Part shown: piece after piece, positions 37,512-46,843 of the stretch
How the letters are laid out: the number at the start of each line of letters is the position of its first letter
Numbering within the stretch: the stretch's first letter is position 1
Assembly: GCF_025564085.1 (NCBI RefSeq)
Contig: NZ_JAMGZJ010000078.1
Span: forward strand, 1,089,233 to 1,153,232
Length of the DNA stretch: 64,000 nt
Direction: 5' to 3'
DNA from: Silvania confinis
Lineage (GTDB): Bacteria > Pseudomonadota > Gammaproteobacteria > Enterobacterales > Enterobacteriaceae
The notes under the pieces: generated by a model
Databases searched by the model: none
What the model was told of the DNA's origin: nothing
Seen by the model: only the letters and a program-made list of their open reading frames with translations
Position numbers and translations under genes: made by a program

Positions 37512-38549
37512 TTAGTTATTCTTCGCGAGCTGTATCACGACTTTGCCGAAGTTTTTCCCTTCCAGCAAGCCAATCAGCGATGAAGGCGCGCTTTCCAGTC
37601 CGTCAATTAATTGCTCGCGATAATGGATCTGGCCCGCTTTTACCCAGCCGCCCATCTCCTGCTGGAACTCAGCGATGCGATGTCCGTAATCCTGGCCGAT
37701 GATAAAGCCCTGCATACGGATGCGTTTTTTCAGCAGCGTGCCCATCAGCAACGGTAACCGGTCAGGTCCGTCCGGCAGCGAAGTGGCGTTATAGCCGCTG
37801 ACCAGACCGCACACCGGCACGCGCGCCGAGGTATTAAGCAGTGGCAGCACGGCATCAAAGACTTTGCCGCCGACATTTTCATAATAGACGTCGATGCCTG
37901 CCGGGCAGGCTTGCGCCAGCTGGTCGGCGAAATCAATGGCGTGGTGATCGATACACTGGTCAAAGCCCAGCGTCTCGGTGGCATAGCGGCATTTTTCCGC
38001 GCCACCGGCAACGCCCACTACCCGGCAGCCTTTCAGCTTGCCAATCTGTCCGACGGTGGCACCCACCGGGCCGGTTGCGGCCGCGACCACCAGCGTTTCA
38101 CCCGCTTTCGGCTGACCGATGTCCAGCAGGCCCATGTAAGCGGTAAAGCCCGGCATGCCCATAATGCCCAACGCCCAGGACGGGTGCTCGGGATCCGAGC
38201 CCAGTTTGACCAGCCCGCTGCCGTCAGAAACATCGTAGTCCTGCCAGCCGCTGTAGCCCAGCACCCACTCGCCGGGAGCAAAGTCAGGATGATTAGATTG
38301 TTCGACACGGCTGACCGTTCCGCCAACCATCACCGCGCCAATCTCGACCGGCGGGGAGTAAGACGGGGCATCGCTCATGCGGCCGCGCATATACGGGTCC
38401 AGCGACAGATAGACGGTGCGCAGCAGAATCTGCCCTTCACCGAGACCAGGAACGGGGGATTCTTCTAAACGGAAATTCTCGGCGACAGGTGCGCCATGGG
38501 GACGGGAAGCCAAAACCCAACGGCGGTTCAATGTGGAAGGCTGACTCAT
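37512..38549 (-). CDS. curA: NADPH-dependent curcumin/dihydrocurcumin reductase
   Basis: A 345-residue medium-chain reductase of the leukotriene B4 12-hydroxydehydrogenase-like family; it reduces the conjugated double bond of enones, with curcumin the named substrate in E. coli. The NADPH-binding Rossmann motif is seen as AAATGPVGATVGQIGKLKG near residue 156, followed by GGAEKC. The segments LSLDPYMRGRMSD and IGQDYGHRI match E. coli CurA. There is no zinc-binding site, as expected. It lies beside mcbR as in E. coli. Confidence 0.94.
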   Translation of the reverse strand: MSQPSTLNRRWVLASRPHGAPVAENFRLEESPVPGLGEGQILLRTVYLSLDPYMRGRMSDAPSYSPPVEIGAVMVGGTVSRVEQSNHPDFAPGEWVLGYSGWQDYDVSDGSGLVKLGSDPEHPSWALGIMGMPGFTAYMGLLDIGQPKAGETLVVAAATGPVGATVGQIGKLKGCRVVGVAGGAEKCRYATETLGFDQCIDHHAIDFADQLAQACPAGIDVYYENVGGKVFDAVLPLLNTSARVPVCGLVSGYNATSLPDGPDRLPLLMGTLLKKRIRMQGFIIGQDYGHRIAEFQQEMGGWVKAGQIHYREQLIDGLESAPSSLIGLLEGKNFGKVVIQLAKNN

Positions 38550-38614
38550 ACATCACTCCTGATTATACAAATGACCTTAGAGATTAGCTGCATATCCTTC
38601 AGCCCGCATTGTCA

Positions 38615-39190
38615 TTACGCGCCGGATTGATTCAGCCGCACCACCATATAGACGCAGGGTTCACGGCTTTCATTGATAAAACGGCAGTCATTGGGTGGCC
38701 CCAGCTCCAGGCAGTCCCCGGCGCGCATTTCATGGCGGGTATCCCCTTCCTGAAACACCAGCTCGCCTGACTGGAGCCAGATCAGCTGACGCGCCAGCGC
38801 GTACGATGAGGCGGGCATTGGCACGTCGCTACCGGCTGGCAGTTCAACCTGGACCAAGTCGATAGGCAGATCGCTACGCGGTGAGACATGACGGCGCAGG
38901 TAGTGGGTCTGCGGATCGCGCCACACCGGCTGGCTGGCAAAGCGCAACAGCTTGCCCTCCTGCAGTTCTGCACGGGCGATCAATGTGGACATGCTGATGC
39001 CAAACGCCCCGGAAAGTCGAGCCAACAGCGACGCCGTCGGGCTGCTTTCCGCTCGTTCAATTTTGTGGATCATCGCCCGCGAAACGCCCGCCCGTTCGGC
39101 GAGTTCGCTCAGCGACCAGCCGCGGGATTCACGTTCGAGGCGGATGCGGGCGCTGATCCGCTGATTGATGTTGTCTGGCATAGTATTCAT
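38615..39190 (-). CDS. XRE-cupin transcriptional regulator
   Basis: This 191-residue regulator combines an XRE helix-turn-helix (SLSELAERAGVSRAMIHKIERAES near residue 26) with a C-terminal cupin (LQSGELVFQEGDTRHEMRAGDCLEL near 138). Members of this group often regulate amine or amino-acid genes after binding a small ligand. It diverges from mnaT, and the palindrome ACTATAGT stands upstream of both. There is no ribosome binding site before the ATG, and a TATAGT -10 element lies only nine bases upstream, so the transcript may be leaderless. Confidence 0.87.
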   Translation of the reverse strand: MNTMPDNINQRISARIRLERESRGWSLSELAERAGVSRAMIHKIERAESSPTASLLARLSGAFGISMSTLIARAELQEGKLLRFASQPVWRDPQTHYLRRHVSPRSDLPIDLVQVELPAGSDVPMPASSYALARQLIWLQSGELVFQEGDTRHEMRAGDCLELGPPNDCRFINESREPCVYMVVRLNQSGA

Positions 39191-39198
39191 GGCGTAAT

Positions 39199-39315
39199 AC
39201 TATAGTGTAAAAAAGGGATTTCAACGCGGTTTTTCATAACAAAAAGATATGGCTTATGCCATAGCGTTGCGGATATCACCCTGTGTAATATTGTGACGAT
39301 ATGTACTACTATAGT
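39199..39315. promoter_or_regulatory. Divergent promoters with repeated ACTATAGT
   Basis: The palindrome ACTATAGT occurs at 39199-39206 and 39308-39315, one beside each divergent gene. Each contains TATAGT, a good -10 hexamer, so these may be promoters, regulator sites, or both. Confidence 0.5.
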
Positions 39316-39340
39316 GAACAACACACCTCGAGGATCCTTC

Positions 39341-39859
39341 ATGATTATCCGTCACGCCTGCAAAGAAGATTGCGCCGCCATCGGCGCAATCTATAACCAC
39401 GCGGTCCTGCATACCGCCGCTATCTGGAACGACAAGACTGTCGATACCGATAACCGCATCGCGTGGTTCGAAGCCCGTCAGTTGGCCGGTTATCCGGTGC
39501 TGGTGTGCACCGAAGATGACGTCGTAACCGGCTACGCCTCGTTTGGCGACTGGCGCGCGTTCGACGGTTTTCGCCATACGGTAGAGCACTCGGTGTACGT
39601 CCACCCGGATCATCAGGGCAAAGGCATTGGCCGCGCACTGATGAAAGCGCTGATTGGCGAAGCGAAGCGCATCGGTAAGCACGTGATGGTGGCGGGCATT
39701 GAAGCGCAGAACAGCGCCTCTGTTCATCTGCATGAGACGCTGGGTTTTGTTACCACCGGGCAGATGCCGCAGGTCGGCACCAAGTTTGGTCGTTGGCTGG
39801 ACCTGACCTTTATGCAGCTGCAGCTCGACGAACGCAGCGAGCCGGATAATATTGGATGA
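39341..39859 (+). CDS. mnaT: L-methionine sulfoximine/sulfone acetyltransferase
   Basis: A 172-residue GNAT enzyme that N-acetylates methionine sulfoximine and methionine sulfone, detoxifying them. The acetyl-CoA loop is VYVHPDHQGKGIGRALMKAL near residue 86. The chain matches E. coli MnaT (YncA) very closely, including MPQVGTKFGRWLDLTFMQLQ. The ATG at 39341 follows GAGGA; an earlier in-frame ATG at 39293 has no signal. Its end overlaps ydcZ by four bases (ATGA), so the two genes are coupled. Confidence 0.95.
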   Translation: MIIRHACKEDCAAIGAIYNHAVLHTAAIWNDKTVDTDNRIAWFEARQLAGYPVLVCTEDDVVTGYASFGDWRAFDGFRHTVEHSVYVHPDHQGKGIGRALMKALIGEAKRIGKHVMVAGIEAQNSASVHLHETLGFVTTGQMPQVGTKFGRWLDLTFMQLQLDERSEPDNIG

Positions 39860-40305
39860 ATCAGTCGCTGACGCTGGTGTTTCTGGTTGCCGCAGGCATT
39901 GGTCTGGTGGTGCAGAACACGCTGATGGTGCGCATCACCCAAAGCTCAAGCACCATCCTGATTGCCATGCTGCTCAACTCGCTGGTAGGCATCGTGCTGT
40001 TTGTGTCGATCCTGCTGGTGAAACACGGCGTCGCCGGGTTCAGCGAGCTGGTGCATGCGGTGTGCTGGTGGACCTTAATCCCCGGCCTGCTGGGGTCGTT
40101 TTTTGTTTTTGCCAGCATCAGTGGCTATCAGGTTGTCGGGGCGGCGACGACTATTGCGGTGTTGGTCGCCAGCCAGTTGATTGGCGGCCTGGTGATGGAC
40201 GTGGTGCGTAGCCAGGGCGTTCCCCTGCGGGCGCTGATTGGCCCGATCTGCGGGGCCGTCATGCTGGTGGTAGGCGCCTGGCTCGTCGCCAGGCGCCAGT
40301 TCTGA
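39856..40305 (+). CDS. ydcZ: DMT-family (DUF606) membrane protein YdcZ
   Basis: A 149-residue integral membrane protein with four or five hydrophobic helices, one half of a drug/metabolite transporter-like fold. The segment GSFFVFASISGYQVVGAATTIAVLVASQLIGG is typical of the YdcZ family. It is coupled to mnaT, as in E. coli, and might export the product or the substrate of that enzyme; this is inferred. It converges on ydcY with two bases between stops. Confidence 0.93.
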   Translation: MNQSLTLVFLVAAGIGLVVQNTLMVRITQSSSTILIAMLLNSLVGIVLFVSILLVKHGVAGFSELVHAVCWWTLIPGLLGSFFVFASISGYQVVGAATTIAVLVASQLIGGLVMDVVRSQGVPLRALIGPICGAVMLVVGAWLVARRQF

Positions 40306-40307
40306 AC

Positions 40308-40541
40308 TCAGAGGATCATGCCGCCTTTGGTCAGGCTATCATGACGGGCTTCCTGATCTTCTTTATAGTGTTTCCCGTGATGAGCAATGGTGTTGCGCAG
40401 TCGCTGCTGCTGGGTGTAACGATCCTCGCGACTTAACGCGGTATCTTCACTTAATTCGATCAGCAGTTCATTCATATGAATGATTACGCTCTCTTCTACC
40501 GCCGCATCAACGCGGGCGATAACCTCGTCTAAATGTGACAT
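40308..40541 (-). CDS. ydcY: DUF2526 small protein YdcY
   Basis: A 77-residue soluble, acidic, helical protein (MSHLDEVIARVDAAVEESV at the start) that resembles E. coli YdcY over its full length. AAGGAG precedes the ATG at 40541; a longer frame reads into the palindromic repeat. The function is unknown. Confidence 0.92.
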   Translation of the reverse strand: MSHLDEVIARVDAAVEESVIIHMNELLIELSEDTALSREDRYTQQQRLRNTIAHHGKHYKEDQEARHDSLTKGGMIL

Positions 40542-40580
40542 TGTCACTCCTTGTGAGTTTTGCCCGGCGGCTTCGGTTTT

Positions 40581-40616
40581 CACCCTCTCCCTGTGGGAGA
40601 GGGCCGGGGTGAGGGC
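40581..40616. repeat. Intact palindromic repeat CCCTCTCCC-TGT-GGGAGAGGG
   Basis: A perfect nine-base stem with a three-base loop at 40583-40603, extended by CACC and a GGTGAGGGC tail. Half of the same element reappears at 63852, cut by an insertion sequence. Confidence 0.8.
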
Positions 40617-40633
40617 ATCAGGCCGCAAGGCTG

Positions 40634-42232
40634 TTAATTCAATTTCGTTTTCGAGAAATCGCTGCCCATCAGGCTGACACTATACCCGCTGACGTTGCTG
40701 CGGGTTGCATAGAATGTTTTGCCGTTGGCCAGCGCAATCCACGGCGCCTGCTGATAGAAAATTTCCTGCGCCTGGCCGTACAGCTTGGTTCGGGCTGCCG
40801 GGTCGCTGGTCAGCTTGGCTTTTTCGACCAGATCGTTGTACCCCTTGTCGCACCAGCGGGCGGCATTGGAGCCGGTTTTAATGCTGTTGCAGCCCAGCAG
40901 TACATCGGCAAAGTTATCCGGGTCGCCGTTATCGGACATCCAGCCAAACAGGGCGCTGTCGTGCTCGCCTTTACGCATCCCGGACAGGTATTCGCCCCAC
41001 TCGTAGGAGACGATTTTCGCCTTGATGCCCACTTTGGCCCAGTCGTTCTGGATCATCTCGGCGATGCGGCGTGAATTCGGGTTGTACGGACGCTGCACCG
41101 GCATCGACCACAACGTCACTTCTGCGCCCTGCTCCAGCCCCGCCTGCTTCAGCAGCGCTTTGGCTTTTTCGGGATCGTAGCCGTAGTCCTTCAGGTCTTT
41201 GTTAAAGCCCATCATGTTTGGCGGGATCGGCGATTTTGCCACCGTACCGGAACCCATAAACACCGCATTAACGATCGCCGTTTTATCGGTGGCATAGTTC
41301 AGCGCCTGACGCACCAGCACGTTATCAAACGGTTTTTTCTCGGTGTTAAACGCCAGATAACCGACGTTCAGCGCATCGACCGAGTGCAGAGTCAGATCTT
41401 TGTTTTTCTTGATCACCTCGAACTGCACCGGCGACGGCGCAGGGATAATCTGGCATTCGTTGGTTTGCAGTTTCGCCAGACGGGTTTCGACGTTCGGGGT
41501 GATGGCAAAAATCAGGTGCTTGATCGCCACTTCGCCGTCCCAGTAGTTGGGGTTGGCCAGATAGCGGATCTGCGAATCGACTTTATACTGCTGGAGCACG
41601 TAAGGCCCGGTGCCAATCGGCCAGGTATCGACGTTCTCCGGGGTGCCTTTTTTCAGCATCGCATCGGCATATTCCGCCGACAGAATCGAGGCGAAATCCA
41701 TCCCCCAGTCGGCGAGGAATGCGGCATTCGGTTCGCTCAGGACAAACTGAACGTGGGTATCATCGACCTTCTTCACTTCCTGAATCAGTTTATCCAGGCC
41801 AACGTCGTTAAAATATTCGTACTGTCCCTGAGAGACGTTGTGATACGGATGCTTAGGGTCTTTCTGACGCAGCACCGAGAAAATAACGTCATCGGCATTA
41901 AAATCGCGGGTCGGCTTAAAGAATTTATTGCTGTTGAACTTCACCCCTTTACGCAGCGCAAAGGTATAGGTTTTGCCATCCGGGGAGATGGTCCAGGATT
42001 CTGCCAGCGACGGCACCGGGGTGTTTTTCACCGGGTCGAAGTTAATCAGGCGGTTATACAGTACCTGCGAACTGGCGACAAAACTCGGGCCGGAGCTGGC
42101 GATCTGCGGGTTGAAGGACTCCGGAGACGCTTCTGAACAGTAGACCAGCGTGTCGTTATTGGCCGCCCATGCGGCGCTTGCCGGTAACAGCGCGGTTAAC
42201 ACCAGCGCGAGAAGTGTTTTCCCTGTAGACAT
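40634..42232 (-). CDS. Periplasmic peptide-binding protein, family 5 (DppA-like)
   Basis: A 532-residue solute-binding protein with a signal peptide ending SAAWAANND and a DppA/OppA family fold. Family landmarks are TLVYCSEASPESFNPQ at the mature start, PSLAESWTISPDGKTYTFALRKGVKF near residue 80, and YNDLVEKAKLTSDPAAR near the end. It stands alone, with no permease or ATPase next to it, so it probably delivers ligands to the Dpp or a related importer encoded elsewhere. The start at 42232 follows AAAGGG; a longer frame extends to 42298. E. coli lacks it at this site. Confidence 0.88.
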   Translation of the reverse strand: MSTGKTLLALVLTALLPASAAWAANNDTLVYCSEASPESFNPQIASSGPSFVASSQVLYNRLINFDPVKNTPVPSLAESWTISPDGKTYTFALRKGVKFNSNKFFKPTRDFNADDVIFSVLRQKDPKHPYHNVSQGQYEYFNDVGLDKLIQEVKKVDDTHVQFVLSEPNAAFLADWGMDFASILSAEYADAMLKKGTPENVDTWPIGTGPYVLQQYKVDSQIRYLANPNYWDGEVAIKHLIFAITPNVETRLAKLQTNECQIIPAPSPVQFEVIKKNKDLTLHSVDALNVGYLAFNTEKKPFDNVLVRQALNYATDKTAIVNAVFMGSGTVAKSPIPPNMMGFNKDLKDYGYDPEKAKALLKQAGLEQGAEVTLWSMPVQRPYNPNSRRIAEMIQNDWAKVGIKAKIVSYEWGEYLSGMRKGEHDSALFGWMSDNGDPDNFADVLLGCNSIKTGSNAARWCDKGYNDLVEKAKLTSDPAARTKLYGQAQEIFYQQAPWIALANGKTFYATRSNVSGYSVSLMGSDFSKTKLN

Positions 42233-42513
42233 CGTTATTACCCTTTCGGATTTATTATAGTGAACCGTAATAACAGCACAGCACTTCTCTGCTGGCAAAT
42301 AACGAAAACCTCTCAGGTTATTCTAAAGCAGTTATTTTCGCTGGTTTTCCCGCCAATACCCGGAGAGTGATTTGTCTTAAGTGCCATTCTGCGTCAAGCA
42401 CTTTCCTGCATCTCAATGGCGTAAGAAATCGCCCCTTTTGCCGTCTCTTCTGCCGTTTGCTTGCGTGGCGACTGCGTAAAGTAGACGCGTGAAGAAGTCT
42501 ATGGGACCAAATC

Positions 42514-43857
42514 GTGGCAAAAACTCTTTTACGCAGCGGTAAACTGGATGATTTTCAGGCCGTTGGCGGCGGCGGACAGGCCGTTTTCGAATCAGCATTA
42601 CAAATCCGTGAAGCACTGCGCCTGCGCAAACAACAGTCTATCGTCGAAAGTCTGGCGATCCCGCAGGTCAACGATGAAGGCGACCGGGTGGACTGGTATG
42701 CGCCGACAGAAGGCACCGTCACCAGTTGGAAAGCCGCCGATGAAGATGCGCGCTTTCGGGCGCTGCGCCTGCTGGAAAGCACCCTGTCCAGCGTCGAGTC
42801 GCTGAGTAAGAAGTCGCTCCAGTCGCCAAAAACCGCGCAGCAGCTGTTTGGTTCCCTGCTGTCAAAAGCCTTCCAGTTCCCCGGTGAAAACTTCCTGTTT
42901 CTGGTGGATGGCAAGCCGGTTATCACCTTCTGGGGCTTCGTTAACCTCAATGAAAACGCCCGCGACGATGTCCTCGACTGCCTGCGCGAGTCCCTGCGCC
43001 CGGTGGTGGTGCCTGCGCCTGTCGAAGAGCCCGAGCCTGAGTCGCTGCCAGAAATCGTGTTTGAAAAAGCCGACGAGCCGCTGATCGCCGCTCCTGCCAC
43101 GGTGAATATTACCCCTGACAATCTGTACACTGCGCAGCCCGCGCCGGTGGTTATCGCCAAAGAGCCCGAGCCAGAACCGACCCCAGCGCCAGCCGTCGCG
43201 GTTAAAAAGCGCCGCTTCCCGCTGTGGCCGCTGCCGGTAGCGGCGGTTGTGGTAGCGGCCGTTGCCGCGCCGCTGCTGTGGCAAAAGCAGGTGCCGATTG
43301 TCGAACCGGTTAAGGTTGCAGTCGCAGCGCCTGCGCCTGTGGCTATCGCCCCTCAACCGGTTGCCGCCGTCGAACCGTTGGCGATGAATTTACCCCTGCA
43401 CCAGGCCGAAGTGCGTGCCGTAAAAGCCGCCGAGCCGGTTCCGGCTGAACCGGTGGTGATTACCGCCATCCCGAAAGAAGCGATGGTGATGGAAGCCGGC
43501 CAGGTGAAATCCGGCTCGACGCGCTTCCTCAACGGCAGCTGGCGGGTGATGCTGGATGTGACCGACCCAATCACCGGCAAGCCGCCTTCACTGCGCTACC
43601 AGATCCAGAATAATAAAGGCGTGGCCCGCGTCGTGCATGGCGACAACATTGTCTGCCGCACCGAGATTTTCTCCGGTCTGCACAGCAACGGCGAGCTGAT
43701 GATTAAAACCCGCGGCAATGCCCGCTGCAGCGACGGCTCGCGCTACCCGATGCCAGAAATCACCTGCAAAGCCGGCACCAATGATGTGGCGGAATGCAGC
43801 GCGCGCTACGACGCCAAAACGGTGGTTCCATTGACTTTCAGGAAGGCAGGTGCGTGA
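42514..43857 (+). CDS. srfA: SrfA-family protein
   Basis: A 447-residue protein of the SrfA family, named from the Salmonella SsrB-regulated srfABC genes. The N-terminal 180 residues are soluble (KLDDFQAVGGGGQAVFESAL). A proline-, alanine- and glutamate-rich linker leads to one membrane segment near residues 235-257 (LWPLPVAAVVVAAVAAPLLW), and another proline-rich linker leads to a C-terminal domain with conserved cysteines (DNIVCRTEIF, GNARCSDG, ITCKAG, AECSARY) that would sit in the periplasm. The start is GTG at 42514 with GGGA upstream. It is the first gene of a tightly packed operon. Confidence 0.9.
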   Translation: MAKTLLRSGKLDDFQAVGGGGQAVFESALQIREALRLRKQQSIVESLAIPQVNDEGDRVDWYAPTEGTVTSWKAADEDARFRALRLLESTLSSVESLSKKSLQSPKTAQQLFGSLLSKAFQFPGENFLFLVDGKPVITFWGFVNLNENARDDVLDCLRESLRPVVVPAPVEEPEPESLPEIVFEKADEPLIAAPATVNITPDNLYTAQPAPVVIAKEPEPEPTPAPAVAVKKRRFPLWPLPVAAVVVAAVAAPLLWQKQVPIVEPVKVAVAAPAPVAIAPQPVAAVEPLAMNLPLHQAEVRAVKAAEPVPAEPVVITAIPKEAMVMEAGQVKSGSTRFLNGSWRVMLDVTDPITGKPPSLRYQIQNNKGVARVVHGDNIVCRTEIFSGLHSNGELMIKTRGNARCSDGSRYPMPEITCKAGTNDVAECSARYDAKTVVPLTFRKAGA

Positions 43858-43861
43858 TCCT

Positions 43862-46843
43862 ATGCTGGTAAACCTTTGCGACTACAAACAGAGCGTCACG
43901 CTGATTGCCAATAGCGGCGTGCAGTTTCTTGATTTTGGCCTGACCCCGCAGGATTCTGCCCAGAATGGGCGCTTTGTGCGTAAAACTGCCAACGGCCCGC
44001 TGCTGCGTCTGGATTACGATCTGGTCAATGGCCGCTATACCCTGCCTTCCCCGGCGGGTGGACAGCCGGAAGTGGTAAAACCCGAAAGTACTATCCCGCT
44101 GCAGCAGTCGCTGGCAGTGCTGGATGGCGTGTGGCTGCCGATTCCGTTTTTACGCTTTAACCCGCCGCGCACCTTTGTCGAAGGCCCGGATAACTGGGCG
44201 CGGGTGCAGATCCGCAAGCTGGATACCCCGGACAGCGCCGGGAACAGCCACCGCGTTACCCTGGCGCTCGATAGCCAGATTGCCGCCCATGCCACCAGCA
44301 TCTTGTCACCGGTGGAGAACGACATTCTCAACGGCACCCGCTTTGCGCTGGCCTGGCGCGATGACGAAGTGGCGAGTTTCCTCGATCAGACGTGGATTGA
44401 CGGCTGGCTGCGTGAAGCCTTTACCCACTACGCTTCCGGGGTGGAAAACCGCGCCGACCGCGAGCTCCAGCTGGCGATGCGCAACTTCGAGTATCAGGCA
44501 CACTGGCTCAACGTGCTGGCGCTGCTGGGCGAACAGCTCACCGTGCCAGAAGTGAAATTTGTCACCCACACCCTTAGCACCCCGGCAATCCCGGTGGATC
44601 TGATCCTCGATGTCGGCAATACCCATACCTGCGGCGTGATCATTGAAGATCATGGCGACGCCAACGATGGCCTGCGCCAGACTGCCGAACTGCAGGTGCG
44701 CTCGTTAAGCGAACCGCAGTTCCTGAATGAGCCATTATTTACCAGCCGACTGGAGTTTTCTGAAGCCCGTTTTGGCAAGCAGCACTTCTCGGTCGAGAGC
44801 GGACGCGAAGACGCCTTTGTCTGGCCGTCTATCGTCCGCGTCGGTGACGAAGCGCGGAAGCTGGCCACCCAGCGTCTGGGCACCGAAGGCAACAGCGGCA
44901 TCTCCAGCCCACGCCGTTATCTGTGGGATGAAACGCCGGTGGTGCAGGACTGGCGCTTTAGCCAGATGAATGCCAAAACCCAGCGCGAACCGCTGGCCAC
45001 CGCCTTCCCGCTGATGAACCTGATGAACGATGACGGGCAGCCGCTGTTCACCCTGCCGCAGGATGAGCGTCTGCCGGTCTTTTCGCCGCAGTACAGCCGC
45101 AGCACCCTGATGACCCACATGCTGTGCGAGCTGTTGGCGCAGGCGCTGGGGCAGATCAACAGCGTGGCAACCCGGTTGCGTCTGGGCTTTCCGGCTTCGC
45201 CGCGTCAGCTGCGTACCCTGATCCTGACCCTGCCGTCGGCAATGCCGAAGCAGGAGCGCGAGATCTTCCGCCGCCGGATGTTCGAAGCCATCGCCATCGT
45301 CTGGAAAGCGATGGGCTGGCACCCGCAGGATGACGACTTCTCCAGCCGTAAGCAGCAGGAAAAGAGCGTAGTCCCGGTGCCGGAGATCCAGATGGAGTGG
45401 GATGAAGCCAGCTGCGGCCAGCTGGTATGGCTGTATAACGAAGCAATCTCTCATTACGGCGGCCAGACGGAAGCCTTTTTCGCCGCCCTCGCCCGCCCGG
45501 ATCGCGAGCCCGAGCCTGGCTGTCTGCCGGGGCGCGCCCTGCGCGTGGCCTCTGTCGATATCGGCGGCGGCACCACTGATATGGCGATCACCCATTATCA
45601 GCTGGACGACGGCTCCGGCAGCAACGTCAAAATCACCCCGCAGCTGCTGTTCCGCGAAGGCTTTAAGGTCGCGGGTGATGACACCCTGCTGGACATCATC
45701 CAGCGCTACGTACTGCCTGCGCTGCAAACCCAGCTACAAAAATCCGGTATTGCCGACGCCTCGCAGCTGATGGCCTCGCTGTTTGGCGATTCCGGCCGCA
45801 TCGACACCCAGGCGGTGCTGCGTCAGCAGACGGCGTTACAGCTGTTTATGCCGATTGGGCACGCGATCCTCGCCGCATGGGAAGCCAGCGATATCGACGA
45901 TCCGCTCGACGGATTGCACGCCAGCTTTGGCGATCTGCTGACCCGCAAGCCGACCCGCAACGTGATGAACTACCTGCAGCAGGCCATCGAACACGCGCTG
46001 CCTGCGGGCTCTGAGGCATTCGATCTGTTTGCCGTGCCGCTGCACGTCAACTTCCGCGAAATGCAGGATGCGATGCTGGCGGGACACTTTACGCTGGCGG
46101 CCCCGCTACATGCGGTGGCCGAAGCCATTTCCCACTACAGTTGCGATATTCTGCTGATTACCGGGCGTCCGGGCTGTCTGCCTGGCGTTCAGGCGCTGAT
46201 CCGCCATCTGCAGCCGGTACCGGTCAGCCGAATGGTATGGCTGGATAAATACCGCGTGCACGAGTGGTATCCGTTCAGCCAGCAGGGCCGGATCGGCAAC
46301 CCGAAATCGACAGCGGCCGTGGGCGCGATGCTCTGCAGCCTGGCGCTGGATCTGCGCCTGCCGCGCTTTAACTTTAAGGCGGCAGATATCGGCGCGTATT
46401 CCACGGTGCGCTATTTAGGCGTGCTGGATAATACGGTCAACACCCTGCGCGACGAGAACGTCTGGTATCAGGACATCGACCTCGACAAACCGGGGGCCAA
46501 ACTGGACACCCGCCTGCACTTCCCGCTGCGCGGCAGCGTGACGCTGGGGTTCCGTCAGTTGGCAAATGCCCGCTGGCCTGCAACCCCGCTCTACACCCTG
46601 AGTATTAACTCGGCCGAGCTGGCAAAATCCATCGCCGGGGACGGGGTGCTGAACGTACGCCTGCAGCTGCGCGGGGGGAACAAGCATGAAGGTCCTGAAG
46701 CCTTCGAGCTCAGCGATGCCTGGCTCCAGGACGGTACGCCGGTCCCGGCTGATGCCCTGACGTTTAAACTGAATACCCTGGCCGATCGCCGTCATAGCGG
46801 CAGCCACTACTGGATCGACAGCGGGAGCGTATACCTGAAATGA
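43862..46843 (+). CDS. srfB: SrfB-family actin/Hsp70-like ATPase protein
   Basis: A large cytoplasmic protein of 993 residues. Two phosphate-binding signatures of the actin/Hsp70/ParM superfamily are visible: LDVGNTHTCGV near residue 248 and VDIGGGTTDMAI near 565, with a wide spacing that would hold extra subdomains. The N-terminal 230 residues and the C-terminal 200 are specific to SrfB. I placed the start at 43862 (MLVNLCDYKQSV); the frame opens four codons earlier. It begins four bases after srfA and overlaps srfC by four bases. The operon is found in many enterobacteria and its role is not known beyond the name. Confidence 0.9.
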   Translation: MLVNLCDYKQSVTLIANSGVQFLDFGLTPQDSAQNGRFVRKTANGPLLRLDYDLVNGRYTLPSPAGGQPEVVKPESTIPLQQSLAVLDGVWLPIPFLRFNPPRTFVEGPDNWARVQIRKLDTPDSAGNSHRVTLALDSQIAAHATSILSPVENDILNGTRFALAWRDDEVASFLDQTWIDGWLREAFTHYASGVENRADRELQLAMRNFEYQAHWLNVLALLGEQLTVPEVKFVTHTLSTPAIPVDLILDVGNTHTCGVIIEDHGDANDGLRQTAELQVRSLSEPQFLNEPLFTSRLEFSEARFGKQHFSVESGREDAFVWPSIVRVGDEARKLATQRLGTEGNSGISSPRRYLWDETPVVQDWRFSQMNAKTQREPLATAFPLMNLMNDDGQPLFTLPQDERLPVFSPQYSRSTLMTHMLCELLAQALGQINSVATRLRLGFPASPRQLRTLILTLPSAMPKQEREIFRRRMFEAIAIVWKAMGWHPQDDDFSSRKQQEKSVVPVPEIQMEWDEASCGQLVWLYNEAISHYGGQTEAFFAALARPDREPEPGCLPGRALRVASVDIGGGTTDMAITHYQLDDGSGSNVKITPQLLFREGFKVAGDDTLLDIIQRYVLPALQTQLQKSGIADASQLMASLFGDSGRIDTQAVLRQQTALQLFMPIGHAILAAWEASDIDDPLDGLHASFGDLLTRKPTRNVMNYLQQAIEHALPAGSEAFDLFAVPLHVNFREMQDAMLAGHFTLAAPLHAVAEAISHYSCDILLITGRPGCLPGVQALIRHLQPVPVSRMVWLDKYRVHEWYPFSQQGRIGNPKSTAAVGAMLCSLALDLRLPRFNFKAADIGAYSTVRYLGVLDNTVNTLRDENVWYQDIDLDKPGAKLDTRLHFPLRGSVTLGFRQLANARWPATPLYTLSINSAELAKSIAGDGVLNVRLQLRGGNKHEGPEAFELSDAWLQDGTPVPADALTFKLNTLADRRHSGSHYWIDSGSVYLK

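Noticed and set aside
40308..40628. Longer YdcY protein starting within the palindromic repeat
   Set aside because: The upstream extension is repeat DNA in frame by chance; AAGGAG and family length support the shorter start.
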